Shown piece by piece: positions 34,551-43,779 of a stretch of DNA of 64,000 nt. A program made the position numbers and the translations under genes. Numbering within the stretch: the first letter of the stretch is position 1; each line of letters opens with the position of its first letter. The DNA lies in NCBI RefSeq assembly GCF_049723235.1, contig NZ_JBNARB010000002.1, positions 154,023-218,022 of the forward strand, written 5' to 3'. Under the pieces are notes generated by a model. The model had not been told where the DNA came from and did not search any database. It was given only the letters and a program-made list of their open reading frames with translations. The stretch comes from Thermovenabulum sp049723235 (lineage in GTDB: Bacteria; Bacillota; Thermosediminibacteria; Thermosediminibacterales; Thermosediminibacteraceae).

Positions 34551-37500
34551 CTATTGATTAGACACTTTCTTAATTATAAATCTGTACGTACTTGTGGTTT
34601 CTCCATCCGGTGCTACAACTGTAATTTCAATTACTTGCCCATCAGTAACTGTAATTGTATTTCTTGAACGATATCCAACTTCTTGGTCATTTATTTTTAT
34701 AGATTTTACTTTTGTTGACATTGTTGTTGGAATAATTGTAATGGTATTTTTTTCCTCAGGCACTTCAATCGTATAATCAAAAGACCACGGATTGAACTTA
34801 TTAGGTAATTCAGGTGGTACTGTTATGGTTTCCCCTGCCCATGTAAAAGATGCAGGAGTTTTTGCCCATTGAACAGTCTTTCCTACAAGTTTTCCACCTT
34901 CAATTTCTATATTGGAAAGTACTGAATATTTTGTATGTCCGCCGAAATTGTAATTAATTCCGCCTAATTCTGCCATTTCAGACATATAGGGTAATGTTTG
35001 AATATCCGTTGTGGAAGATAAATATTCCGTATTATCACCCATTTTTCCTGCAAGCCTTAATGCAATCCAATTAGTTTTATCCTTCCACATATCGCCAATC
35101 ATTGTTGTCCTGGTATAAGCAGGATCATTACCACCTCTCAAAGTAGGTCTACATGCTGCTTCTCCATTATCTATTACTTGCTGCAAAGCTGCTTCGAATA
35201 ATTTGAGATTAATTTCTTTTAATGGGGTTTCATCATGCCCGGTAAATAACCAGTTTATTTTCCCTCCATCCTTTTTATAATTGGAATACACTTGCTGCGT
35301 AAATGAAAGCAAAAGATCCACTCTTAATCCAGACACATTAACATTATCCGCAGATCCTGCCCTTGTGCATCCATAAATGTCTGATGCAAATATTAATCCG
35401 TTTTCTTTATCCTGAAGAATTATATTATCATTTGCATGGCCCGGCAAAGCATAGACGTGGAGTTTGAAATCTCCCATATCAATTACATCGCCTTCATCAA
35501 TATTTTTAACCTTAGCTTGATCGGCAGGATCGGGTAAATACGATCTTAAACTACTCCAGCCTCGTTTATTGCAATATACTTCTATTCCTGCTTTAACAAA
35601 ATTTGCTATTTGAGCAACATGATCTATATGCGAATGGCCTATCACTAAAATATAGGGTTTTGTGGCTATATTTGCATCTATATATTCTTTAAGATTTTTT
35701 ATTGAAGCATTGGTCTGCAATGCATCAAACAATAGTCCTTTTTCGTTTCCTTCAATATACCAGGCCATTGGCCGCACCGACTCTGAATCATTATAAATTG
35801 AATATACTGCCGGACTTGTTTCGGTCTTTTCCAAAATAAGAGTGTGTCCAAAATTTGCATTCTCGGGCCTCGGGCGATATAAATGCCATACAAAGGTTTG
35901 TACTGGGCTCATAACCATTCCATCTTTTACTGCAACTGCTTTATACATAACATAAGTATGTTCATTTTGGGGATAATCTTCTTTAATATGTCCATCATCT
36001 TCAACTGTATAAATTTGATCAGGATTATTAATATCCGGCATTGGTGGTTCCACAAGTGAAGACAAATCTGTAGCAACAGATTTTGTGAAATAAATGGTTG
36101 CACCTGGTGTAGGACAATACAATTTTATATAGCGTCTTGGAGCTGTATAATAAGCTTTTGGCAATGCTTGCACGGGACTTACCATGGTGCTCGTTATAGC
36201 GTTAAATATCTCATCCACTTCTTCTCTCATTATAGGGGCATTTGGTTTAAATAATTTTTGAGTTCTTCCCTTCATGTATCCCAATCCTACTAACGTTTTA
36301 ACACTTGATAATGCATCCTCGCTTATTTCATCAACATCCTCAAAATTTAATTCAATATCGGTTTCAGGAAGTTTAAATGCTTTAACAAATATTTTGGCAG
36401 CTTCCTGGCGAGAAATAGTGCTTTCCGGGTTGAAATTACCATTTTCATCCGGAGCAATAAGATTTTCTTCATAAGCACATTCAATTTCTTTTCCATACTT
36501 ATCGGTAGTCTTTACATCATTAAATTGTTTCAACGGCGGATGCCAAATATCGTTGTATTCACTTGGATGCGGCCAATCAAAATAATCTGCTATTTTGGCA
36601 ATAAACTCCGCTTTAGTAATTGGTTTAGTTTTTACTTCCTTTACATTGTTTTCAGATTCAATATATAACAATGTTTCTTCATCTTCTCTTATCCATTTCG
36701 AAAACCAATCTTCCCAAAGTTTCCACAAATCTGATACCACACAGTTGTGTGCTCGGCCTGCACTTTGCGTCCATACAAATAACGGAATTCCATTTTCATT
36801 AAACCAGGTAAAAGTCTTGTATCTATCACCGGGATATATCTGCGAATTAGGCTTGACTATATACATAATTGAATTATCTTTATTTTGAGGTAAGTTATTT
36901 TGATGAGTAATTTCGTAATTATCGATTGAACCTAAAACATTTCTGTTAATCCAATATTCCTGTGTGAATAAGCTATATCCAGCCTGTGCTGCCCCCATAG
37001 TTCCTAAGAAATCGCCTTCTTCTAACTGACCTACCTTCCATGGCCAATAATCATATTCTCCAAATACTAAATATACAGGCAAAATATCATTGGAAGCATC
37101 AGAAGGTATAGAATTTTGACCCATAATCGGTCCTGAAGTTCCACCAATTGCGGCAAATTTTTCTGGGATTTTCATTGCAAGTAATTGTATAAACATACAT
37201 CCAAGGGATTGTCCAGTAGCATAAATTCTCTTTGGATCTGTATTGTATTTTTCATTTATTTCATCAATTAATGTTTCTACAAATTTTATATCATCGGGTT
37301 GAGTTTTACTTGCGGCTCCTCTGTTCCATCCACATACAACCGTACCTGTAGAACAGGGGACAACAACGATAAAACCGTATTTGTCGGCAACTTCCCACCA
37401 ATGCGTGCAATCGAAAAATACATGATCGGGTTGTGTATTCCCTGCAAAAGCAATTACTACGGGTGCACCATTGGGCCATAAATCCTTTGAATTCTTTGGT

Positions 37501-40061
37501 ACATATATTAAATATTCGCGTTTCCATGTTTGACCAAATTCATCCTTCATATATATATAATTTCTTTCTACTCCCATTTCTTCGTAATTTGGTCTATACC
37601 CGAGAACATTTCCATAGACAGAAGTATTATCATAACGAGTATACTTGCTTAGGAATTCATAAATATTATTTGTTATCGTTTTATTTTCATAAGATACTGC
37701 ATTTTTAAGAACCATTACCTGGGAGACTACATCGCTAAATGAAGTGGCTATTGCATTAGAATTTTCTTTATCCTGAAAATATACGGTGCTTCCTAAAAAA
37801 TTATTATCTGTTATTTCAGATTCTGCACAATCATTTACCTGCTTCCAATAAGAAATTACATCATTATCTATTTGTTCCCCAATTAACCATGTAGGAATAG
37901 GAACATCTTTTTTAGGAACATTTTCAAAAGTAGTTATTTCAGAACCATATTCTTCATTACCAGCTTCATTTAATTTCTGAGCATTGATTTTTGAATCTAT
38001 ATATACCTGGCTTATTACAAACAATGGATTGTGAGCAGCCCAGGTTTGTAAAATATCTCCCCCATCTCCATAACCTACAAAGTAGTGAACTCCAAATACT
38101 GAATACCAATTTCGATTAGATCCGGCCTGATTTAAAACATAATCTAAATAAGCTTTTTCGCTTTCGTAATCCCCCCACTGATTTTCTTTTGGCACAAGTA
38201 TCATTAAACATACATTGTTTTTATCTGCTATATCCTTCCACCCACTATTAACTAAAAAAGAATCAATGTCGGTACCGCTTTCAAGAGCTAAAACTACAAA
38301 ATATTCACGCATGCGAGCGTTCTGAGGAATATAAATTTTTACCGTACGATTAAGATTATTGTTTGTTATATATTGCTCATAATAACCCGTTACAGGAAGT
38401 TTGTTCCCTTTTTCGGGGTTAAAGGTGGGACTTGGAATTTCATTTAAATTTTTCGCACTAAGAGCAATCGCAGGAGTTGGAGCACTAATTACTGTTCCTT
38501 TATATTGTCCAGTCCCTGTGACAGACACTTTTATGAATTTCCCGACATCACTTTCTGTTGGAGTATAGGTATTACTATTAGCACCAGGTATGTCTACATA
38601 GACTCCATCAATTTTATCACTAATTTTCCATTGATATATTACAGTAGCACCAGATGGGGATATTGCTCCTGCTGTAAGTAGGGATCCCACTTTAGGTATA
38701 CCGATTATACTCCCAATAGAATTTAATGAAATTTTGGATGAGGTACTCTCGCTTCCACCAGTTGTACCAGAAGTAGAAATTATTATAGCTTTTCCTTCAC
38801 TGTTTGTCGGCGGTTGCGATACATTACTTTTAACAATAATTTCTTGGGGTTTATTACCATCGATTATTACCCCATTAGCATTGATCTCAGTTTTTGCAAT
38901 AGTCCCATTGTTTTCAATTTTTATTTTAGAATTTATTACAAAATTATTTATTTTACCCAATGTTACAATAACAGCATTTTTTGCATTTTCATTAAAAATT
39001 AATGTAGATATTTCTGTATCTTCACTGACTTCCAAGCTTGAGTTTTCCGAATTAACTTCTAATTTTTCAATCTTACACTTTGTTAATGTTATATTCTTTC
39101 CATTAGAAATATTAATATTATTAAAATTACCTTCTAAAATCACGTTATTTTTTGTATCTTCTACAACCGTTGAATCTATTATAGCTCCTGCCGACGTTTT
39201 TATTCTTATTGCTCCTTCATCGGTTTTATCAATCAATAAATTCGATATTTTACTATTTCCTTCTATATGAATTGATTTGTCTCCTCCACCTCGTACGATA
39301 GTGTTACCTAAAACGATAGTATTGTTTAATACTACATTTCCATTGCCAACGCCCTCTGAAATAATCAAGTCTCCTTTTATTTCCATATCTCTAATTGTTA
39401 CATCAGATGTATTAATTATTACCGTGCCTGAAACATTCCCACTATATTCCTTAGGTTCATTGCATAATTTTTTAATAGCATTATCTAAAATTGTAATCAC
39501 TTCAGCTCTGGTGATATATTTTAAAGGATAAAATTTACCATTATAACCTTTGATATAATTTCTTTCTACCATAGCATTTACATAACCTATTGCCCATTCC
39601 GAAATGTCTGATGTATCTAAAAATTTTGTTTGTATGTTCTTTTCTTCTTTAAGACCTAATGCTCTACCCAGCATTACAACAGCTTCCTGACGAGTTATAT
39701 AATCCTTGGGTCTTACTTTTATTCCATCACCTTTGATAACTCCTGCAGCATTTGCTTTCAAAATAGATTCTGTATAAAAATCTTGATTTAAATCTGCAAA
39801 ATTATTTTTAGCTGTATTTTGATATTTCATAATGCGATTAATTATTACAGCCATTTCTCCCCTGGTAATTGGATCATTGGGTCTAAAAAATCCATTGAAT
39901 CCCTGAATTATACCCAAACCACTCCATTTATTTATTGAATCTTTTGCCCAATGTTCTTTTGTATCAATAAAATCAGCAAAAACATTTTTATAAGAGAATA
40001 TCTGAAGTAAAAATGTAATTAACAAAAACAATATAAGGTATCGATTTTTCGTTATTTTCAT
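34551..40061 (-). CDS. Giant multidomain SLH protein with hydrolase and metallo-beta-lactamase modules
   Basis: 1836 residues from ATG 40061, which follows GGGGGG (numbers below count from the longer frame opening at 40118). Signal peptide (YLILFLLITFLLQIFSYKNV); three SLH repeats (about 50-220); a repetitive beta-solenoid-like region (225-450); an Ig-like module (463-560). A first alpha/beta-hydrolase-like module (565-860) has GYGDGG where a GxSxG elbow is expected. A second (870-1150) has a proper GQSLG nucleophile elbow near 971 and resembles PHB-depolymerase/esterases. Then come a second SLH-like set (1163-1310), a chitobiase-C-like module (1319-1412), a metallo-beta-lactamase fold with HSHIDH (near 1496), and a C-terminal beta-sandwich. 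Probably a wall-anchored polymer- or ester-degrading enzyme; substrate unknown. Confidence 0.85.
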   Translation of the reverse strand: MKITKNRYLILFLLITFLLQIFSYKNVFADFIDTKEHWAKDSINKWSGLGIIQGFNGFFRPNDPITRGEMAVIINRIMKYQNTAKNNFADLNQDFYTESILKANAAGVIKGDGIKVRPKDYITRQEAVVMLGRALGLKEEKNIQTKFLDTSDISEWAIGYVNAMVERNYIKGYNGKFYPLKYITRAEVITILDNAIKKLCNEPKEYSGNVSGTVIINTSDVTIRDMEIKGDLIISEGVGNGNVVLNNTIVLGNTIVRGGGDKSIHIEGNSKISNLLIDKTDEGAIRIKTSAGAIIDSTVVEDTKNNVILEGNFNNINISNGKNITLTKCKIEKLEVNSENSSLEVSEDTEISTLIFNENAKNAVIVTLGKINNFVINSKIKIENNGTIAKTEINANGVIIDGNKPQEIIVKSNVSQPPTNSEGKAIIISTSGTTGGSESTSSKISLNSIGSIIGIPKVGSLLTAGAISPSGATVIYQWKISDKIDGVYVDIPGANSNTYTPTESDVGKFIKVSVTGTGQYKGTVISAPTPAIALSAKNLNEIPSPTFNPEKGNKLPVTGYYEQYITNNNLNRTVKIYIPQNARMREYFVVLALESGTDIDSFLVNSGWKDIADKNNVCLMILVPKENQWGDYESEKAYLDYVLNQAGSNRNWYSVFGVHYFVGYGDGGDILQTWAAHNPLFVISQVYIDSKINAQKLNEAGNEEYGSEITTFENVPKKDVPIPTWLIGEQIDNDVISYWKQVNDCAESEITDNNFLGSTVYFQDKENSNAIATSFSDVVSQVMVLKNAVSYENKTITNNIYEFLSKYTRYDNTSVYGNVLGYRPNYEEMGVERNYIYMKDEFGQTWKREYLIYVPKNSKDLWPNGAPVVIAFAGNTQPDHVFFDCTHWWEVADKYGFIVVVPCSTGTVVCGWNRGAASKTQPDDIKFVETLIDEINEKYNTDPKRIYATGQSLGCMFIQLLAMKIPEKFAAIGGTSGPIMGQNSIPSDASNDILPVYLVFGEYDYWPWKVGQLEEGDFLGTMGAAQAGYSLFTQEYWINRNVLGSIDNYEITHQNNLPQNKDNSIMYIVKPNSQIYPGDRYKTFTWFNENGIPLFVWTQSAGRAHNCVVSDLWKLWEDWFSKWIREDEETLLYIESENNVKEVKTKPITKAEFIAKIADYFDWPHPSEYNDIWHPPLKQFNDVKTTDKYGKEIECAYEENLIAPDENGNFNPESTISRQEAAKIFVKAFKLPETDIELNFEDVDEISEDALSSVKTLVGLGYMKGRTQKLFKPNAPIMREEVDEIFNAITSTMVSPVQALPKAYYTAPRRYIKLYCPTPGATIYFTKSVATDLSSLVEPPMPDINNPDQIYTVEDDGHIKEDYPQNEHTYVMYKAVAVKDGMVMSPVQTFVWHLYRPRPENANFGHTLILEKTETSPAVYSIYNDSESVRPMAWYIEGNEKGLLFDALQTNASIKNLKEYIDANIATKPYILVIGHSHIDHVAQIANFVKAGIEVYCNKRGWSSLRSYLPDPADQAKVKNIDEGDVIDMGDFKLHVYALPGHANDNIILQDKENGLIFASDIYGCTRAGSADNVNVSGLRVDLLLSFTQQVYSNYKKDGGKINWLFTGHDETPLKEINLKLFEAALQQVIDNGEAACRPTLRGGNDPAYTRTTMIGDMWKDKTNWIALRLAGKMGDNTEYLSSTTDIQTLPYMSEMAELGGINYNFGGHTKYSVLSNIEIEGGKLVGKTVQWAKTPASFTWAGETITVPPELPNKFNPWSFDYTIEVPEEKNTITIIPTTMSTKVKSIKINDQEVGYRSRNTITVTDGQVIEITVVAPDGETTSTYRFIIKKVSNQ

Positions 40062-40331
40062 ATATACCCCCCTTTTTCTTTTAATTTTTGTAAATATTGT
40101 GTAATTTTTTGTTATCATCCCCCCTTACAAATTTTTCATGTTTAAAAAATCCCTCCTTTAATTCAAATATTTTATTTTAATTTTTTTGATATATAAGTGA
40201 TATATCAGCTTAATTCCTTCAATATTATTATAATTAAATTTTTAATTGTGTCAATAATAAAATATATTATATTTTTCGACTTTTTTCGACTTTTATTATT
40301 TGTGAAATATTAGCAATAATCGGGTAGGAGA

Positions 40332-40505
40332 TTACTTTCTAATCAATGTTGGTAATTTGTTTTCTTTTAAAAATTCATCAATTTTGTCAAGATCATATCG
40401 TATTGTCCTCGGACTAACATTAAAATTTTTTGCTAATTCATCAATTTTTACCGGTTTTTCTGATAAAATAATCTTTGTAAGAATCTGTGCACACCTTTCA
40501 TTCAT
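40332..40505 (-). CDS. Small stand-alone helix-turn-helix protein
   Basis: 57 residues starting at ATG 40505 after GGAGTG. The sequence is a winged-helix HTH_11-type domain (KPVKIDELAKNFNVSPRTIR, then YDLDKIDEFLKEN), the same as the N-terminal domain of BglG/MtlR-type PRD regulators. No PRD or PTS domains follow: it ends at TAA. It could be a complete mini-regulator, perhaps of the divergent rhodanese operon or the giant SLH gene, or the head of a truncated regulator. The frame, ribosome site and domain support a real gene. Confidence 0.6.
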   Translation of the reverse strand: MNERCAQILTKIILSEKPVKIDELAKNFNVSPRTIRYDLDKIDEFLKENKLPTLIRK

Positions 40506-40651
40506 AAAAATTCACTCCATCAATTTTAATTTTAGTTCGTTTAAATTATTATGAAAAGTTCAAATTTATTCAAAAAGATTGTGGCAAAATTAGATTATAT
40601 TAAAAATTATATGTTAAAAATATTTACAGTAAAAAACGAGGAGGTATTAGA

Positions 40652-41506
40652 ATGAAAAATTTTGTTTCTGTTGACTGGCTTTACGAAAATCTAAATAACG
40701 AGAATGTAAAGATTTTTGATGTTAGGAGCGACCTTTTCGACAGAGAATACGGGAGAAAGGCGTATGAAGATGGTCATATTAAAAATGCTGTTTTTGTCGA
40801 TTTAGAGAGGTATTTATCCGGGCCCAAAGGAAAACACGGAGGAAGGCATCCTTTACCGGATTTGAAGGAATTTGAAGAATGGGTTAAGAGCTTAGGAATC
40901 GGTAAGGATACCATTGTTGTGGCTTATGATGAGCAAAAAATTGCGTCCGCAGCAAGGTTTTGCTTTATGCTCAGGCTCATAGGTCATGAAAAAAATTTTA
41001 TCCTCGACGGCGGTATAAAAAGATGGATGGATAAAGGATATACTTTGGAAAAAGGAAGCGGTGAAAATGCACATAAGGATGTATCAGACTTTTCCACCGA
41101 ATTTCATTTGGAATTGGTGGCGGATGTAAATGACGTAAGGGCGGCTATTGGAAGAGAAGATGCAGCTATAGTTGATTCCAGGATGCCTGATAGATATAAA
41201 GGATTAATTGAGCCCATCGATTTTAAAAAAGGCCATATTCCCAAGGCGGTAAATTACTACTGGAAGGAAAATTTGAAGGAAAACGGGGAATTAAAGGACT
41301 TAAAAGAGCTTGAAGAAAGGTTTAAAGAAATCAAGGGTAAAAAGGAAGTCATATTATACTGCGGTTCCGGAATAGATGCTACCTTTAACTTTTTCACCCT
41401 CGATGAGCTTGGGATAAAAGCAAGGGTATATATCGGAAGCTTCAGCGACTGGATTAGTTATGAGGAAAATGAGGTGATTGTAGAAAATTTTACTGAAAAG
41501 TGTTAA
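40652..41506 (+). CDS. Rhodanese-family sulfurtransferase (two-domain)
   Basis: 284 residues: an inactive N-terminal rhodanese domain (5-130) and a catalytic C-terminal domain (155-270). Cys237 lies in the loop YCGSGIDA, close to the CGSGVTA loop of mercaptopyruvate sulfurtransferases such as SseA. It transfers sulfane sulfur from thiosulfate or 3-mercaptopyruvate to thiol acceptors in the cytosol. ATG after GAGGAGG. The MNT gene's reading frame begins within its last codons. Confidence 0.9.
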   Translation: MKNFVSVDWLYENLNNENVKIFDVRSDLFDREYGRKAYEDGHIKNAVFVDLERYLSGPKGKHGGRHPLPDLKEFEEWVKSLGIGKDTIVVAYDEQKIASAARFCFMLRLIGHEKNFILDGGIKRWMDKGYTLEKGSGENAHKDVSDFSTEFHLELVADVNDVRAAIGREDAAIVDSRMPDRYKGLIEPIDFKKGHIPKAVNYYWKENLKENGELKDLKELEERFKEIKGKKEVILYCGSGIDATFNFFTLDELGIKARVYIGSFSDWISYEENEVIVENFTEKC

Positions 41507-41529
41507 AAAATATTCTTGGAGGTTATATT

Positions 41530-41823
41530 ATGAGCGAATTGGATATTATTATAGAGAAAATAAAAAGCAATAAGGATTTTTTAAAAAATCGTTTTGGCGT
41601 TAAATCAATCGGCATATTCGGTTCATACGTCAGAGGAGAGCAGAATAGCAAAAGCGATGTCGATATATTAATAGAAACAGAGAAACCCGTTAGTTTGTTC
41701 GATTTGGTTGAATTAGAAGATTTTCTTTCAGAGCTACTCGGTAAAAAGGTTGACCTTGTCTTGAGGGATGAGTTAAAACCAAGTATAGGCAAAAATATAC
41801 TTAAAGAGGTCGCATATGTATGA
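41530..41823 (+). CDS. MNT-type nucleotidyltransferase antitoxin (MntA-like), pair 1
   Basis: 97 residues from ATG 41530 (TTGGAGG upstream). A minimal nucleotidyltransferase with G31-S32-Y-V-R and the metal aspartates D43-x-D45. MntA-type proteins neutralise the partner HEPN toxin by adding AMP to a tyrosine near its active site. The gene overlaps the HEPN gene by 4 bp, the usual pairing. Confidence 0.87.
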   Translation: MSELDIIIEKIKSNKDFLKNRFGVKSIGIFGSYVRGEQNSKSDVDILIETEKPVSLFDLVELEDFLSELLGKKVDLVLRDELKPSIGKNILKEVAYV

Positions 41824-42284
41824 AGCAAAGGGATTATTGGGATTACGTTTATGATATAAAAGATGCTATAAATGCAGTTCAGAATTTTGTTGAAGGGATG
41901 GATAAAACATCTTTTACCCATGACCTAAAAACAATTTATGCTGTTAGAAAAGCTTTAGAAATTATTGGTGAAGCTGCTAAAAACATTCCCCAATCTTTTA
42001 AAGACAAATACCCTGATATACCTTGGAGACAGATGTCGGGTATGCGTGATAAATTAGTCCATAAATATTTCGGTGTCAAAATAGATGTGTTATGGGAAAC
42101 TGTGCAAAAAGATATCCCTTCGCTAAAATCTTTGTTTATTGATATGATTAAAAAGAAAATGAATTACGAGCTAATAAGGAATAATTGCCTCCGGCTTCCT
42201 TCAAATTCCACCTCTTGCGATGGACCCCCTTGCCTTCAGCTAACGGTTGGTGCTATCAACCCCTGTAATGGACTTTCACCATAA
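41820..42284 (+). CDS. HEPN-domain ribonuclease toxin (HepT-like) with repeat-derived C-terminus, pair 1
   Basis: 154 residues. The HEPN signature RX4HXY is R76-D-K-L-V-H81-K-Y83; Tyr83 is the expected AMPylation site. Homologues end at about 115-120 residues. Here the frame continues from about residue 122 into the dispersed repeat at 42185, so the last about 32 residues (CLRLPSNSTS...GAINPCNGLSP) are translated repeat sequence. The domain itself looks intact, so the toxin may still function with an added tail. Confidence 0.85.
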   Translation: MKQRDYWDYVYDIKDAINAVQNFVEGMDKTSFTHDLKTIYAVRKALEIIGEAAKNIPQSFKDKYPDIPWRQMSGMRDKLVHKYFGVKIDVLWETVQKDIPSLKSLFIDMIKKKMNYELIRNNCLRLPSNSTSCDGPPCLQLTVGAINPCNGLSP

Positions 42285-42310
42285 AGGTCGTGAGCATGCC
42301 GCGCGCACAT
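42185..42310 (+). repeat. Dispersed structured repeat, full copy B
   Basis: 126 bases aligning with copy C (44828-44951) with 8 substitutions and one 2-base indel. Both copies can form GGTTG-GTGCTAT-CAACC and ATGG-ACTTTCA-CCAT hairpins and end with GCATGCCGCGCGCACAT. It starts inside the 3' end of the HEPN gene and ends 6 bases before a terminator at 42317. Confidence 0.85.
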
Positions 42311-42316
42311 CAAAAA

Positions 42317-42338
42317 CCCCCGGCTTTACAGCCGAGGG
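42317..42338. terminator. Terminator of the HicAB-SecB-like operon
   Basis: CCCTCGGCT/AGCCGGGGG stem on the minus strand with a TTTTTG tail, 16 bases after the stop of the SecB-like gene. Confidence 0.8.
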
Positions 42339-42354
42339 TAAAAAACCTCTTTTA

Positions 42355-42768
42355 TTAAATATGCTTTTCTTTTTCCACTTTACTTACCTTTAATGTAGGC
42401 GGTAATATTAGATACGATCCGAGCATCTCTTTAGTTATTGAAGCAACAATATAGCTACTTACTCCTCCTACAGGAGTTATCATTTCATTAATGTTATCTT
42501 CTATTTCTTTATCCGTTATCTCTTCGTTAAGCTCAAATTCTATTATATACTCTAATTCTATCGAAAATAAAGCTTCCGGTTCTACAAAAAACTTCGTATT
42601 TACTTTTACGGAAAGCCTGTCTTTTGATTTTTCTAAAATTGAATATGATGCATCTTGATTTATACTTATTGTATTATCACTGGGTTCTTTATTTATTTTT
42701 ATTGCATTAATTTTATTGAGGTAAAATCTTTTTCTTTTAATTTTATGAAAAATATCGCTTTTACTCAT
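42355..42768 (-). CDS. SecB-like chaperone, third gene of a HicAB module
   Basis: 137 residues. It has the alternating beta-strand pattern of SecB-like proteins (KVNTKFFVEPEALFSIELEY, then IIEFEL) and a C-terminal helix/loop (VSSYIVASITKEMLGSYLIL, then PP), close to the SecB ending with LPP. SecB-like proteins encoded beside toxin-antitoxin pairs form toxin-antitoxin-chaperone systems, in which the chaperone stabilises the antitoxin. It follows hicB by 25 bp and is the last gene before a terminator. The assignment is motif-based, not verified by alignment. Confidence 0.6.
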   Translation of the reverse strand: MSKSDIFHKIKRKRFYLNKINAIKINKEPSDNTISINQDASYSILEKSKDRLSVKVNTKFFVEPEALFSIELEYIIEFELNEEITDKEIEDNINEMITPVGGVSSYIVASITKEMLGSYLILPPTLKVSKVEKEKHI

Positions 42769-42793
42769 TAATCATCATCCTCTCCCTTAAAAA

Positions 42794-43324
42794 TTAAAAG
42801 TTTCTGTCCCTTACTGAATCGAAGTCATTTAGGGCTAGCAAATCTATTCTTTTGTTATTTTTACCAATATTATTATATTTCTCCCATTGATCTTTTATTA
42901 ATCTTTCAACTATATAAGGAGAAGCATCAATACTAATAGATACTTGACTTTTACCAAATTCATTACCTATTCCTAAAGAAATATATGTGGTAATTAATTG
43001 ATTAATACTACATCCTTCTTTTTCGGCCTGTAAAGATAACATCTTGTGTAATGTTTTAGGGATTCTTAAAGTCAATTTCCCACTATATTCTTCTTTAATT
43101 TTATATCGTTGAGGAATAGGAATCTCTTTCCCATCTTCTTTAGCTATTTTTATTAAATTTTCTGCTACCTCTATCACATCGTTAATTGCTTCTTCTATTG
43201 TATTACCATCTCCTATACAGCCTAACTCTGGAATAGTAGCAATATAGCCACCACCTTCATCATCAGTAACTTTTTCAATCTCAATTTTATAATCAAGCAC
43301 ATTTATATTTTCTATCTCTTTCAT
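42794..43324 (-). CDS. HicB-family antitoxin with C-terminal extension
   Basis: 176 residues: HicB RNase-H-like domain (10-70; GGGYIATIPELGCIGDG), ribbon-helix-helix DNA-binding domain (80-117; KLTLRIPKTLHKMLSLQAEK), and an extra 59-residue tail (118-176). HicB proteins with an RHH domain are usually about 110-135 residues. The tail is therefore a candidate chaperone-addiction region recognised by the SecB-like protein encoded next. Expected role: binds and blocks HicA and represses the operon. Confidence 0.85.
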   Translation of the reverse strand: MKEIENINVLDYKIEIEKVTDDEGGGYIATIPELGCIGDGNTIEEAINDVIEVAENLIKIAKEDGKEIPIPQRYKIKEEYSGKLTLRIPKTLHKMLSLQAEKEGCSINQLITTYISLGIGNEFGKSQVSISIDASPYIVERLIKDQWEKYNNIGKNNKRIDLLALNDFDSVRDRNF

Positions 43325-43338
43325 GTAAAGTCAACCTC

Positions 43339-43617
43339 CTAATCGTTCTCTACCCTTTCTACAAAATCTGGATTCGCCAATTCAAATTTTTCTAAAGCTT
43401 TTTTTATATAACAACTCTTTATATGTGGTCTGTTATAAGGAATATTAACATAATCATCTATTCCTTTTAAATCCGGATGACTATAAATGAAATGACTTCC
43501 TCCTTTATTCCTTCTCTTAAAACCCCCAACATTTGTCAACAACGTATCAATTTCTTCAAAGCTCACATTTTTAGGATTATTCTTAATTTTTTTGTATAAT
43601 TTTTCATAATGACCCAT
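43339..43617 (-). CDS. HicA-family mRNA interferase toxin
   Basis: 92 residues from ATG 43617 (TATGGAGG site; the longer frame to 43653 has none). A double-stranded-RBD-like fold with the catalytic histidine in KGGSHFIY (His42). HicA cleaves mRNA independently of the ribosome. First gene of the hicA-hicB-secB-like operon, with a 14-base gap to hicB. Confidence 0.85.
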   Translation of the reverse strand: MGHYEKLYKKIKNNPKNVSFEEIDTLLTNVGGFKRRNKGGSHFIYSHPDLKGIDDYVNIPYNRPHIKSCYIKKALEKFELANPDFVERVEND

Positions 43618-43779
43618 TATTATGTTTCCTCCATAATTTTCCCCTTTATTCATCCAAATAATTATGCCTATAAAACCATCTATTATATATTATGCCTATT
43701 GATACCATATATGATACCATTATTTTTTATTTCTGTAAACCCTTTTATTCAAATCAAAGATGTTATCCGTTTGTGATAT

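Noticed and set aside
41523..41921. 132-codon minus-strand open frame
   Set aside because: Antisense to the MNT/HEPN pair, without a ribosome site.
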